A stretch of DNA of 64,000 nucleotides from Streptomyces omiyaensis (GCF_014650895.1 NZ_BMVV01000006.1:186001-250000); one strand, 5' to 3'; positions 7,373 to 15,986 are shown, counted from the first letter of the stretch. The notes: generated by a model not told the origin, from the letters alone. Numbers and translations are program-made.

Positions 7373-8641
7373 GTGGGCCTTGTCGTGCAGAAGTACGGGG
7401 GTTCCTCCGTTGCCGATGCCGAAGGCATCAAGCGCGTCGCCAAGCGGATCGTGGAAGCCAAGAAGAACGGCCACCAGGTGGTCGTCGTGGTCTCCGCGAT
7501 GGGCGACACGACGGACGAGCTGATCGATCTCGCCGAGCAGGTTTCTCCGATGCCTGCCGGACGCGAGTTCGACATGCTGCTGACCGCCGGAGAGCGGATC
7601 TCCATGGCCCTGTTGGCGATGGCGATCAAAAACCTGGGCCACGAGGCCCAGTCGTTCACCGGCAGCCAGGCAGGTGTCATCACCGACTCGGTCCACAACA
7701 AAGCGCGCATCATCGATGTCACGCCGGGCCGCATCCGCACCGCCCTCGACGAGGGCAACATCGCCATCGTCGCCGGCTTCCAGGGCGTGTCCCAGGACAA
7801 GAAGGACATCACCACCCTGGGCCGCGGCGGCTCCGACACCACGGCCGTGGCGCTCGCCGCCGCGCTCGACGCCGAGGTGTGCGAGATCTACACCGACGTC
7901 GACGGCGTCTTCACCGCCGACCCGCGTGTGGTGAAGAAGGCGAAGAAGATCGACTGGATCTCCTTCGAGGACATGCTGGAGCTCGCCGCCTCCGGCTCCA
8001 AGGTGCTGCTGCACCGCTGCGTCGAGTACGCACGCCGCTACAACATCCCGATCCACGTCCGCTCGTCCTTCTCCGGACTCCAGGGCACGTGGGTCAGCAA
8101 CGAACCGACAGGGGACAAGGTGGAGCAGGCCATCATCTCCGGTGTCGCCCACGACACCTCCGAGGCGAAGATCACCGTCGTCGGCGTGCCGGACAAGCCG
8201 GGCGAGGCCGCGGCCATCTTCCGGGCCGTCGCGGACGCCGAGATCAACATCGACATGATCGTGCAGAACGTGTCGGCGGCCTCCACCGGTCTCACCGACA
8301 TCTCCTTCACCCTTCCGAAGGCCGAGGGCCGCCGGGCCATCGACGCCCTGGAGAAGGCGAAGGAGGCCATCGGCTTCGACTCGCTGCGCTACGACGACCA
8401 GATCGGCAAGATCTCCCTCGTCGGCGCCGGCATGAAGACCAACCCGGGCGTGACCGCGGACTTCTTCCGCGCCCTGTCCGACGCGGGCGTGAACATCGAG
8501 CTCATCTCGACCTCCGAGATCCGCATCTCGGTCGTCACCCGCGCCGACGACGTCAACGAGGCCGTCACCGCCGTCCACTCCGCCTTCGGTCTGGACAGCG
8601 ACTCGGACGAGGCCGTCGTCTACGGCGGCACCGGGCGCTGA
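7373..8641 (+). CDS. ask: Aspartokinase
   Basis: A 422-residue aspartate kinase that phosphorylates L-aspartate as the first step to lysine, threonine, methionine and diaminopimelate. It begins [20 protein letters not shown] (catalytic KYGGSS) and contains the kinase-domain motifs [19 protein letters not shown] and [15 protein letters not shown]. Two ACT regulatory domains follow (from about 265 and about 345), as in feedback-inhibited actinobacterial enzymes. An in-frame GTG at 8120 preceded by AGGGGA could start the separate 173-residue beta subunit seen in this enzyme class. The gene is not followed by aspartate-semialdehyde dehydrogenase, which I expect next to ask in Streptomyces. A strong terminator closes it instead. 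Confidence 0.97.
   Translation: MGLVVQKYGGSSVADAEGIKRVAKRIVEAKKNGHQVVVVVSAMGDTTDELIDLAEQVSPMPAGREFDMLLTAGERISMALLAMAIKNLGHEAQSFTGSQAGVITDSVHNKARIIDVTPGRIRTALDEGNIAIVAGFQGVSQDKKDITTLGRGGSDTTAVALAAALDAEVCEIYTDVDGVFTADPRVVKKAKKIDWISFEDMLELAASGSKVLLHRCVEYARRYNIPIHVRSSFSGLQGTWVSNEPTGDKVEQAIISGVAHDTSEAKITVVGVPDKPGEAAAIFRAVADAEINIDMIVQNVSAASTGLTDISFTLPKAEGRRAIDALEKAKEAIGFDSLRYDDQIGKISLVGAGMKTNPGVTADFFRALSDAGVNIELISTSEIRISVVTRADDVNEAVTAVHSAFGLDSDSDEAVVYGGTGR
8120..8641 (+). other. Possible internal translation start of the aspartokinase beta subunit
   Basis: GTG at 8120 is in frame with ask and sits about five bases after AGGGGA. It would yield a 173-residue protein ([20 protein letters not shown] onward) containing only the ACT domains. 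In Corynebacterium and Bacillus type II aspartokinases this in-frame start gives an alpha2-beta2 enzyme. The resemblance of the site is by analogy only. Confidence 0.45.
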
Positions 8642-8660
8642 CCCGCCGTCCCGCCCCACC

Positions 8661-8698
8661 GACCGCGCCCGGCCGCTCCCCAGCGGCCGGGCGCGGTC
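8661..8698 (+). terminator. Strong terminator of ask
   Basis: A perfect 17-base-pair stem GACCGCGCCCGGCCGCT/AGCGGCCGGGCGCGGTC with a CCCC loop starts 20 bases after the ask stop codon. It separates ask from the sigma factor gene. Confidence 0.85.
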
Positions 8699-8986
8699 GT
8701 CGCATCCGAATAGGGCGACTTCGCGGGATCTGTGAACATCCTGTGAGAAATTCGGCGCCGGAACCCCCTTGAACTGCGGTGATGCAGTGTCGGACGATGC
8801 TCTCCCCCCTTCCTGCAACTAGTAGTTGGGTGGGGCGCGTCTCCGCGTTCACCCACGAGGTGACACGAGGTACGTGATGAAACGGGGCAATGGGGGAGAA
8901 CGGTTACGGATGACGACGATCTGCGCACCGCTGAGAACGGCGGCGACGGCGTACAACCATTCCGGGGGAACACGAGTCAAACAGGC
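8699..8986 (+). promoter_or_regulatory. Non-coding region upstream of the sigma factor gene
   Basis: About 290 bases with relatively low GC and no convincing reading frame. It contains a palindromic element CAACTA-G-TAGTTG (8816-8828) followed by GGGTGGGG, and candidate promoter hexamers (TTACGG near 8915, TACAAC near 8952). The sigma factor promoter must lie here, but I cannot choose between candidates. Confidence 0.4.
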
Positions 8987-9721
8987 GTGGCAGACGTACT
9001 CGACATCCCTGTGCTCCCCCCGCTCCGCGCGGTCCGCACGGCCGTCCTCCCGCTCCGGGGGTCCGGCGGCGGCGCCGCCGCGCCCGGGCACGGCACCGCG
9101 GTCCGTCCGTCCGGGCGCCCGCGGCCTCTCGACGGGGCCGCGGTGACCACCGTCGTGCCCACCGAATCCCGCGTGAGCGGAGTCAGCGGCATCCCCGCCC
9201 CGCGCAAGGCCGCCGAAGCCACCGGCACCGGCACCACCGTCGACCACCTCACCGAGACCTACCGCGCCCACTACCGGTCGCTGCTCGGCCTCGCCGCCCT
9301 CCTCCTCGACGACACCGCCTCCTGCGAGGACGTCGTCCAGGAGGCCTTCATCCGCGTCCACTCGGCCCGCCGCCGCGTCCGCGACCCCGAGAAGACCCTC
9401 GCCTACCTCCGGCAGACCGTGGTCAACCTCTCCCGGTCCGCGCTGCGCCGCCGCATCCTCGGCCTCAAGCTGCTGTCGAAGCCGATGCCGGACATGGCCA
9501 GCGCCGAGGAGGGGGCGTACGACCAGCTGGAGCGCGACGCCCTCATCAAGGCGATGAAGGGCCTCCAGCGCCGCCAGCGCGAGGTCCTCGTCCTGCGCTA
9601 CTTCGCCGACATGACGGAGGCTCAGGTCGCCGAGACCCTCGGGATCTCGCTCGGCTCGGTGAAGGCGTACGGTTCCCGGGGCATAGCCGCCCTGCGCGTC
9701 GTCATGGAGGCCAAGGCATGA
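8987..9721 (+). CDS. ECF-type RNA polymerase sigma factor (SigE-like)
   Basis: A 244-residue sigma-70 family protein. Residues from about 80 onward hold region 2 (TYRAHYRSLLGLAALLLDDTASCEDVVQEAFIRVH pattern) and region 4 (LQRRQREVLVLRYFADMTEAQVAETLGISLGSVKAYGSRGIAAL), with no region 1.1 or 3, i.e. the extracytoplasmic-function type. The first ~80 residues are a Pro/Gly/Val-rich extension without a known domain, and the GTG at 8987 is the earliest start, so the true start may be internal. The 3' end overlaps the next gene by four bases (ATGA, 9718-9721). That single-pass membrane partner is in the position of an anti-sigma factor. Confidence 0.88.
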   Translation: MADVLDIPVLPPLRAVRTAVLPLRGSGGGAAAPGHGTAVRPSGRPRPLDGAAVTTVVPTESRVSGVSGIPAPRKAAEATGTGTTVDHLTETYRAHYRSLLGLAALLLDDTASCEDVVQEAFIRVHSARRRVRDPEKTLAYLRQTVVNLSRSALRRRILGLKLLSKPMPDMASAEEGAYDQLERDALIKAMKGLQRRQREVLVLRYFADMTEAQVAETLGISLGSVKAYGSRGIAALRVVMEAKA

Positions 9722-10992
9722 GCGACCAGCGCGACGAGCAGCGCGACGACGAGCAGCGCGACGACCGCGCCGAGGGCGAGGAGCGCCACGACCCCGACGA
9801 ACGCAGTGGACGCGCCCCCGTGGAGGGGCGCGGCGGACGTGACGACCTGAGTGGACGACTGATGACGGACTTCGAGCGCGGCCCCGGCGAGGACGACGGG
9901 GAGGACGAGCTCGCACTGCGGCGGCTGCTCCACGGCGCCGTCTCGGGAATCGAACCCTCCACCCGCTCCCTCGACCACCTGCGGCGCGCCGTCCCGGCCC
10001 GCCGCGCCCGCAAGCGGCAGGCGCTCATCGGCGCCGCGGCCGCCGTGGTCCTCGTCGGCACCGCCGTCCCCGCCCTCGTCCACGTCGCGGGGTCCCCCGG
10101 CCTCACCGCCGCCAACCCGGCCCTGGCCGGCCACGGCGAGCAGGCCCAGGGCGGCACCGGGAGCGACGCGGGGTCCGGCGACCCGTCCTCCACCAAGGCC
10201 CCCTCCGTCCGGGTCTCGCCCACCACCGACCCCACCCGCGGCGCCCCCGACAAGAACGGCGACCGCCCCGGAGACCCCAAGGGCGACCGTCCCGGCGGCG
10301 GCACCGCCGACGACGGCTCCGGCACCGTCCGGAGCTGCGGCCGCGGCATGCTGCGCTCCGCGGGCGCGTACAACAGCGGCCCCGACGCCACCGGCGTCGT
10401 CTACGGCGGCTTCACCATCGTCAACGCCTCCGACCGGACCTGCGTGGTCGACGGCGACGGCCTGGTCGGCGTCTCGACCGGCGGCGCGGCCGACCCCGGC
10501 CGGATCGCCGTCGTCCGGCACAGCAGCGGCGACCCGGCCTCCGGCCTGCCCGACCCCTCGTCGGAGTCCTCCTCGGTGCGGCTCAAGCCGGGCGGCTCGT
10601 ACCAGGTGAAGTTCGCCTGGGTGCCGAGCGAGACCTGCCCGGTCGACGGCGGTGGCGGCGGCACCCCGACGCCGACCGAGCCGACGCCGGTCCCGACCGA
10701 GCCGACGCCCACGCCGACCGAGCCGACGCCGGTCCCGACCGAGCCCACGCCCACCCCCACCGAGGGCGGCGAGGGCACCCTCCCGGGCGGCGCCGACGTG
10801 GGCGGCGGCAGCGGGGGCGGCACCGGAGCCGGCACCGAGTCCGGCGTGACCACCCAGCTCCTGCGCGCCGAACCGGCGCAGGGCAGCGTCTCCGTCAGCC
10901 ACACCGCGGAGCCCGGCGACCCCACCGTCACCACGGTGCTCACCGACGCCTGCGCGGGCACGGTCTACCGGACGGGCCTGCTCAAGGGCTGA
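9718..10992 (+). CDS. Single-pass membrane protein coupled to the ECF sigma factor
   Basis: A 424-residue protein with an Asp/Arg/Glu-rich cytoplasmic N-terminus (SDQRDEQRDDEQRDDRAEGE), a basic RARKR stop, one membrane helix (about residues 101-121, ALIGAAAAVVLVGTAVPALV) and a secreted part. That part contains a cysteine-bearing domain (about 205-310) and a Thr/Pro repeat TPTPTEPTPVPTEPTPTPTE (about 316-346), then a second small domain. Topology and the overlapping sigma gene suggest anti-sigma or sensor function, but no ZAS zinc-binding motif (HxxxCxxC) is seen. An in-frame ATG at 9862 (MTDFERGPGEDDGEDE) could be the real start, removing the unusual DQR repeats. The role is inferred from context. 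Confidence 0.75.
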   Translation: MSDQRDEQRDDEQRDDRAEGEERHDPDERSGRAPVEGRGGRDDLSGRLMTDFERGPGEDDGEDELALRRLLHGAVSGIEPSTRSLDHLRRAVPARRARKRQALIGAAAAVVLVGTAVPALVHVAGSPGLTAANPALAGHGEQAQGGTGSDAGSGDPSSTKAPSVRVSPTTDPTRGAPDKNGDRPGDPKGDRPGGGTADDGSGTVRSCGRGMLRSAGAYNSGPDATGVVYGGFTIVNASDRTCVVDGDGLVGVSTGGAADPGRIAVVRHSSGDPASGLPDPSSESSSVRLKPGGSYQVKFAWVPSETCPVDGGGGGTPTPTEPTPVPTEPTPTPTEPTPVPTEPTPTPTEGGEGTLPGGADVGGGSGGGTGAGTESGVTTQLLRAEPAQGSVSVSHTAEPGDPTVTTVLTDACAGTVYRTGLLKG

Positions 10993-10999
10993 GGCCCAG

Positions 11000-11128
11000 G
11001 CACGGGGGCCCGGTGCCCGGGATTCAGGCGCCGAGGCCCAAGAGCTGAGACTCAGGCGCCCAGGCTCACGGGCCGGGGCTCACGGGCCCAGGCCTCACGG
11101 TCCGGGCCTCGGGACGACGACGCGGACG
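11000..11128. repeat. Degenerate GGCYCA-type repeats after the membrane protein gene
   Basis: Between the stop at 10992 and the terminator the sequence repeats variants of CTCAGGCGCC/CTCACGGGCC about seven times without a fixed period. It has no reading frame conservation and looks like decayed slippage repeats. Confidence 0.5.
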
Positions 11129-11180
11129 ACGTGCGGCGAGGGGGCCGGAGGAGAGATCCTCCGGCCCCCTCGCCGCACGT
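11129..11180. terminator. Bidirectional terminator, 24-base-pair perfect stem
   Basis: Arms 11129-11152 and 11157-11180 are perfectly complementary (starting ACGTGCGGCGAGGGGGCCGG) around the loop GAGA. It lies between the convergent sigma-partner gene and SURF1 gene and can serve both. Confidence 0.9.
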
Positions 11181-11253
11181 GTCCCGCCGGGCTTCCGGTG
11201 CTCGCGGCACGCGTCGCCCCGCGTCGTCCCGCGTCGCCCGTCGCCCCGCCCCG

Positions 11254-12003
11254 TCAGCTCCCGGACAGTCCCAGCGCCTCGTCCCTGGCCGCCTCCGCCT
11301 CCCGGCGGAGCAGCCGGAACCACATGAAGACGACGAAGCCCGCGAAGACGAACCACTCCGCCGTGTAACCGAGGTTCTGGAAGGCCTTCGCGTCCAGCCC
11401 CGTGCCCGCCGCCGCGGCCGCCGGCACCGGCGTGAGGCCGGCGGGCGAGTCCGTGAGGGTCACCCACGCGTCGAACACGTCGTCGTCCACCACGTTCACC
11501 AGCGAGGCCGCGCTGATCATGCCGAGCTGCCCCTCGGGCAGCCCGCCGGCCGTCCGCACGCCCTTCGTGCCCTGGTTCTCCGAGGCCTGGAGCGCACCCA
11601 CGACCGTCACCTCGCCGGACGGCGGCGCCGGGGCACGCCCGCCCTCCGGCAGCCAGCCCCGGACGACCGGCAGCGACCGCCCCCCGTCCGTCCGCAGCAG
11701 CGTCAGCACGTACGAGCCCTGCCTGCCGTCGAGCGCGCGGTCCGGCACCAGGAACTGCTCCCCGTACCGGCCGGTGGCCTCGGCGGCCCGGCCCGAGGTC
11801 TCCTTGTCCACCGGCAGCAGCGACTCCAGCGGTTCGGCCCGCTGCGTGCTCGCGGCGGGCTGCCGCCCGGCCTCCTCGTGGGAGTCGACGCGATCCTCGA
11901 ACTTGCCCAGCTGCCAGGTTCCCATGAAGACGCAGAACGGGATGGCGAGCACGACGAAGAGATTGATCCCCCACCAGCGGGGGGTCCTCAGGAACCGGTA
12001 CAC
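11254..12003 (-). CDS. SURF1 family cytochrome oxidase biogenesis protein
   Basis: A 249-residue protein with the SURF1/Shy1 plan: an N-terminal membrane helix (about 11-28, WWGINLFVVLAIPFCVFMGTWQLGK, where the WQLxR-like motif follows), a periplasm-side domain with RGWLPEG and a C-terminal membrane helix (AEWFVFAGFVVFMWFRLLRRE). SURF1 helps assemble the heme a3 centre of aa3-type cytochrome c oxidase. The GTG at 12003 is preferred over 12012: a TACCGT box at 12016-12011 sits seven bases before it, giving a leaderless transcript, while the 12012 codon overlaps that box. It is divergent from the methyltransferase gene. Confidence 0.9.
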   Translation of the reverse strand: MYRFLRTPRWWGINLFVVLAIPFCVFMGTWQLGKFEDRVDSHEEAGRQPAASTQRAEPLESLLPVDKETSGRAAEATGRYGEQFLVPDRALDGRQGSYVLTLLRTDGGRSLPVVRGWLPEGGRAPAPPSGEVTVVGALQASENQGTKGVRTAGGLPEGQLGMISAASLVNVVDDDVFDAWVTLTDSPAGLTPVPAAAAAGTGLDAKAFQNLGYTAEWFVFAGFVVFMWFRLLRREAEAARDEALGLSGS

Positions 12004-12097
12004 GCCCCCCACGGTACGGGGACGGGCCGGGCGCCCCGCCGGGAGGGCACCCGAATAACCGCGAGCGCCCTCCCGGCCCGCTGGCTAGCCTCGCCGC

Positions 12098-12928
12098 ATG
12101 TACTCACCGATCCCCGAGGACTGGCACGAGGCGAACCGCGCCCGCTGGGACGAGCGCGTGCCGATCCACGTCGCCAGCGCGTTCTACGACCTCGCCTCCT
12201 TCCGCGCCGGCAAGGACGCCCTGCGCGACTTCGAGCGCGCGGAGGTCGGCGACGTCACGGGCCGCAGCCTCCTGCACCTCCAGTGCCACTTCGGCCTCGA
12301 CACGCTCTCCTGGGCCCGGCACGGCGCCTCGCGCGTCGTCGGCCTGGACTTCTCCGAGCCGGCCGTCGACACCGCCCGCTCGCTCGCCGCCGAGCTCGGC
12401 CTCGGACCCGACCGGGCCGCGTTCGTCGCCGCCGACGTGTACGACGCCGTCGAGGCCGTCCCCGACCGGGCGTACGACATCGTCTACACGGGCGGCGGGG
12501 CACTGTGCTGGCTGCCCGACATCGACCGCTGGGCCGAGACCGCCGCCGCGCTCGTCGCTCCCGGCGGCTTCGTCTACGTCTCCGAGTTCCACCCGATCGC
12601 CGACTCCCTCGACGACGAGACCGGCGGCAGGGTCGTGCACGACTACTTCGTCCGCGACCCGTGGGTGGACACCACCCCCGGCACCTACACCGACGCCGAC
12701 GCCCCCACCGTCCACAACCGCAGCGTCGAGTGGCTGCACCCGGTCGGCGAGGTCGTCACCGCGCTCGCGAAGGCGGGACTCCGCATCGAGTTCCTGCACG
12801 AGCACGACGCCACGCTCTTCCCCCGCTACGCGGAGCTGGAGCGCCACGAGGACGGCTACCACCGCTTCCCGGCCGGCCGCCCCCGGATCCCGCTGATGTA
12901 CTCGGTCAAGGCCTCGCGTCCGGCCTGA
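12098..12928 (+). CDS. Class I SAM-dependent methyltransferase
   Basis: A 276-residue Rossmann-fold methyltransferase. Motif I is the variant LLHLQCHFGLDTLSWARHG (about 58-76), followed by the acidic loop VVGLDFSEPAVDTAR and motif IV/V region DIVYTGGGALCWLPD and LVAPGGFVYVSEFHP. This variant group is common in actinobacteria and usually annotated only as a methyltransferase, and the substrate is unknown. A TAGCCT box (12086-12091) lies six bases before the ATG and no ribosome-binding site exists, so the transcript is leaderless. Its last 23 bases overlap the convergent DUF6191 gene. Confidence 0.9.
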   Translation: MYSPIPEDWHEANRARWDERVPIHVASAFYDLASFRAGKDALRDFERAEVGDVTGRSLLHLQCHFGLDTLSWARHGASRVVGLDFSEPAVDTARSLAAELGLGPDRAAFVAADVYDAVEAVPDRAYDIVYTGGGALCWLPDIDRWAETAAALVAPGGFVYVSEFHPIADSLDDETGGRVVHDYFVRDPWVDTTPGTYTDADAPTVHNRSVEWLHPVGEVVTALAKAGLRIEFLHEHDATLFPRYAELERHEDGYHRFPAGRPRIPLMYSVKASRPA

Positions 12929-13205
12929 GCCGGACCACCGCGCGCCCGCCCGCCAGATCCACCGTGGTCCGGTGCGGCGGGGCGCCGTCCTCCTCGTCGT
13001 CGCGGAGCAGCAGGGCGCTCTGCCGCTCCTTGAGCTCGCTCCGCTTGCCGGGCGAGAAGGTGGCGTGCAGCTGCTCGAAGCCGGTCGAGGAGACCGTGCC
13101 CCGGCGCCTGCCGCGGCCGGTCATGCGCAGGAACTGGTCGGCGAAGGCGACCACGGTCAGCAGGATGACGAGGCCGGGCAGCGTCACGAACACGGCGAAC
13201 TCCAT
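12906..13205 (-). CDS. DUF6191-type small membrane protein
   Basis: A 99-residue protein beginning MEFAVFVTLPGLVILLTVVA, so one N-terminal membrane helix, followed by a basic cytoplasmic part with GRGRRRGTVSSTGFEQLHA and an acidic cluster (LLLRDDEEDGAP). The arrangement matches the family I know as DUF6191, frequent in Streptomyces and without known function. GAGGGC precedes the ATG. The gene's 3' end overlaps the end of the convergent methyltransferase gene by 23 bases, so no terminator can separate them. Confidence 0.75.
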   Translation of the reverse strand: MEFAVFVTLPGLVILLTVVAFADQFLRMTGRGRRRGTVSSTGFEQLHATFSPGKRSELKERQSALLLRDDEEDGAPPHRTTVDLAGGRAVVRLRPDARP

Positions 13206-13271
13206 GCCCTCAGGAGACCACGCGGACCCGTGAGGCCGGAAGGACGGGCGGACCCTGTGCAGCGGCACCGG

Positions 13272-14300
13272 TCAGGCCTCCGGGCGCACGTGATGCGTCC
13301 GGCGCCCGTCCGGGCCGAGCACCTGCGCCCCGATCTTGTACGTGCGGAGGCTGAACGCCGTCCCCGTGATCCGCAGGGCCGGGGCGGCCCGGACGAGCCC
13401 CGCCGTGATCTCGTGCAGCTCGTCGACCGAGCCCAGCCACATCGCCAGTGCCAGGTTGTGCGGCCCGGTCACCGAGGTGATCACCTGGGTGCGGCGCACC
13501 CGGGTCAGCGCCGCCACCGTCGCCGGCTCGTCCAGCGGCGCCACCTGGGCCGTCACCATGGCCCACACGGGGCGCCCGGAGAACCGGGGCGCCGGCTGAC
13601 AGTGGTGGTGGAGCGCGCCGCCGCCCGTCAGGACCTCCAGACGGCGCCGCACCGTCGACTCGCTGGTGCCGCACTGCCGGGCCAGCTCGGCGGCGGTCCT
13701 GCGGGCGTCCCCGGCCAGCTCCGCGACGAGCCGCCGGTCCAGGTCCGTCACCTGCGGGGCCACGCGCGCGCGTGGCCCGTCCCGCCGCTCCAGGGCGGTG
13801 ACCTCGGTGAGCAGCCGGGCCTGCGCGGGGGTGAGGTGCTCGATCCGGGAGCGGTAGGGACGGTTGTGCAGGCGGGTGACGACCTGGGTGCGGGCCCGGA
13901 GCACGCCCGGGAGCCGGCGCACCCGGCCGGTGACGTAGGCCTCCAGGGCGGGCAGGTCGGGCGCGATCAGCAGGAGCACCAGGTCGGCGCCGCCGGTCAC
14001 CGCGTGGACGCCGAGGGTGCCGGGGTCGCCGGAGAGGGCGGTGGCGGTCGACTCGGTGCGGTCGGCGGCGCACTCCAGCTCGACCCAGGCGTACAGCGCG
14101 GCGTCGTCGCCGCGGCGGGCGACGAGGAGCGAGGTCCAGGCGTAGCCGTTGGCGGTGAGGTGCTCCCAGCGGCGCGCGAGGGTGTCGGGTCCGGCGGCGA
14201 GGACGGTGGACAGCTGGGTCCAGCTGGCCCGCGGCAGGATCTGGAGCGCGTGGATCAGCGACATGTCCGCCTCTCCCAGGACGGATTCCCCCGTACGCAT
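13272..14300 (-). CDS. Double-length Lrp/AsnC-family transcriptional regulator
   Basis: A 342-residue regulator built from two AsnC-type units. The first has an N-terminal helix-turn-helix (ILPRASWTQLSTVLAAGPDTLARRWEHL, about 17-45) and a RAM-like domain. The second begins at about residue 180 with VTDLDRRLVAELAGDARRTAAELARQCG and TSESTVRRRLEVL, followed by another ligand-binding half ending in YKIGAQVLGPDGRR. Single-unit Lrp proteins are about 150 residues, so this is a fused dimer, a form known in actinobacteria. The ATG at 14300 is preceded by AAGGAGGG. It is divergent from the TPR protein gene across 188 bases, which it may control. Confidence 0.88.
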   Translation of the reverse strand: MRTGESVLGEADMSLIHALQILPRASWTQLSTVLAAGPDTLARRWEHLTANGYAWTSLLVARRGDDAALYAWVELECAADRTESTATALSGDPGTLGVHAVTGGADLVLLLIAPDLPALEAYVTGRVRRLPGVLRARTQVVTRLHNRPYRSRIEHLTPAQARLLTEVTALERRDGPRARVAPQVTDLDRRLVAELAGDARRTAAELARQCGTSESTVRRRLEVLTGGGALHHHCQPAPRFSGRPVWAMVTAQVAPLDEPATVAALTRVRRTQVITSVTGPHNLALAMWLGSVDELHEITAGLVRAAPALRITGTAFSLRTYKIGAQVLGPDGRRTHHVRPEA

Positions 14301-14488
14301 TTCCCTCCTTGGCCGATCCCCGGAAAACCTTGGCCGTGGCTCCGGGCACACCCCAGGATGTGGACCAGGGCATAGGCATTCAAGCCGTCTCGATGCCCGA
14401 CGGCCACGGAATCGGCCGAACGTCACGGCGACGACATCCGGCGGCCTGCTGTATCCAGGGAAACGGGCACGCGCGGGGGACGAGGACC
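14301..14488. promoter_or_regulatory. Divergent control region, AsnC-type regulator / TPR protein
   Basis: A 188-base region between two divergent starts. Toward the plus gene there is TATCCA near 14451. Toward the minus gene no clear -10 could be chosen. Lrp-type operators are poorly conserved and none could be identified with confidence. Confidence 0.35.
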
Positions 14489-15886
14489 ATGGGGCGAGTG
14501 GCGGGGGAACCACCCGAGTACGAGGTGCTGTGGGGCGAACCGGTCGGATCCGGCCAGCTCGCCGCCGCCGAGGAGGGGTACCGGGCGGCCGGCCCGGCCG
14601 AGCGGCTCCTCTGGGAGCGGCTCTCGGTCTTCGAGGGCGCCTTCGACCGGCGGGCGGTGGAGGAGGTCTGCGGGTACGGGACGCTGGCCTCCGCGGACGT
14701 CGGGGCCGTCCTGGACCGGCTCGCGCACCTGGCGCTGCTGCCGGTGGACGACCTGTTCGACGGGGAGGACGGCGGGCCGCGCCACTGGATGCCGCACGCG
14801 ATGCGGGCGGTCGGAGCCCGGCGGCTCACCGCCCGGGGCGACCGCTGGGCGGTGGTCACGCACCACCGGAGGTGGTGCGTGAAGGTGGCCCGGCGGGCCG
14901 CCGAGTGGTGGCAGCGGGGCCGTCAGGTGGACGCCCGGGACCTGGCCCTGCGCGAACTCCCCGACCTGGCGGCCGCCATGGATCCGACGACGGCGCCGCT
15001 CGGGCCCGGCGACGAGGCCGGCGCGGCCCTGGAGATCGCCGTCTCGCTGTGGTTCCTGTGGCTGTCCTGCGGGCGGATCACCGAGGGCAGGACCCGGCTG
15101 CGGCACGCGCTCTCGCTGCACCCGGGGCCGCCGCCCGCCCGCGCGCTGTGGCTCGCCGCCTTCCTGGAGCTGGAGTCGGGCCGTCCCGAGGACGCCGATC
15201 CGCTGCTCGTGCAGGCGTGGGCGAGCGCGGTACGGGACGGGGACGAGCGGTGCCTGGGGCTGCTGGCCCATCTGCGCGGCTCCATCGCCCTCTACCAGGG
15301 CCGTGCCAGGGCGGCTGCGGAGGAGTTCCGGGCGGCGCTGGCCCGGATCGGGGACGCGCCCGACTTCGGCCCGACCCGGGAGGCGTGCTGGGCGGCGCTG
15401 GCGCTCTGCTTCAGCCGCACCGACCCGGAGGCCGCCCAGGAGGCGCTGGACCAGCTGGAGCGGGACGGGGCGGGACGGCGGACCTGGGCGGGCCGCGACC
15501 TCTTCGCCGACGCCTGGGCGGACCACGCCAGGGCCGAACTCCTCGCCTGGGACGGGGAGCGGGAGCGGGCCGCCGAGCACGCCCGCCGGGCGCTCCGGGA
15601 GCACCTGCGGCTCGGTTCCGCCGTCGGCGCCTCCTGCGCGGCCGAACTCCTCGCCCGGATCCGGCTGCTCGACGGCAGCCCCGACCGCGCGGCCCATCTC
15701 CTGGGCGCCGTCGACCTGTTGCGCACCTCGGTCTTCGACACCTCCTACGAACCGGCGCGGTACTGCACGGCGGTGCGGTCCCGGAGCGACGCGGCGCTGA
15801 GCGCGCTGCTCGACGATCCGGCGCTGCGGGAGGCGTACGAAGAGGGGGCGCGCAAGGGCCTGTTCGCGCTGTCGAAGGAGCGGTGA
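14489..15886 (+). CDS. TPR protein resembling the C-terminal half of LuxR/AfsR-type ATPase regulators
   Basis: A 465-residue protein. Residues about 37-55 (AERLLWERLSVFEGAFDRRAVEEVC pattern) match the winged-helix segment that follows the STAND ATPase module in AfsR/SARP and large LuxR regulators, and the rest is a series of TPR-like helical pairs (for example LGLLAHLRGSIALYQGRARAAAEEF). The NTPase domain itself (no Walker A or B) and any DNA-binding HTH are missing. It is therefore either a truncated regulator or a stand-alone TPR partner. No frameshift was visible at the 5' side. Start ATG 14489 follows GGGGGACGAGGA. Possibly controlled by the divergent AsnC-type regulator. Confidence 0.75.
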   Translation: MGRVAGEPPEYEVLWGEPVGSGQLAAAEEGYRAAGPAERLLWERLSVFEGAFDRRAVEEVCGYGTLASADVGAVLDRLAHLALLPVDDLFDGEDGGPRHWMPHAMRAVGARRLTARGDRWAVVTHHRRWCVKVARRAAEWWQRGRQVDARDLALRELPDLAAAMDPTTAPLGPGDEAGAALEIAVSLWFLWLSCGRITEGRTRLRHALSLHPGPPPARALWLAAFLELESGRPEDADPLLVQAWASAVRDGDERCLGLLAHLRGSIALYQGRARAAAEEFRAALARIGDAPDFGPTREACWAALALCFSRTDPEAAQEALDQLERDGAGRRTWAGRDLFADAWADHARAELLAWDGERERAAEHARRALREHLRLGSAVGASCAAELLARIRLLDGSPDRAAHLLGAVDLLRTSVFDTSYEPARYCTAVRSRSDAALSALLDDPALREAYEEGARKGLFALSKER

Positions 15887-15986
15887 GGCTCACCCGCGGG
15901 GGTGGGGACGACCGGCCGGAAGGGGAGTCGTCCACAGCTTCGTCCGGCGCCCTTCCGGCGCGGGGCGCGATGTCTACGATGACGGC

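Noticed and set aside
8967-8988. GGAAC-N14-CGT as ECF autoregulatory promoter of the sigma gene
   Set aside because: The spacer is 14 bases rather than the usual 16-17 and the -10 overlaps the assigned start codon, so the match is not convincing.
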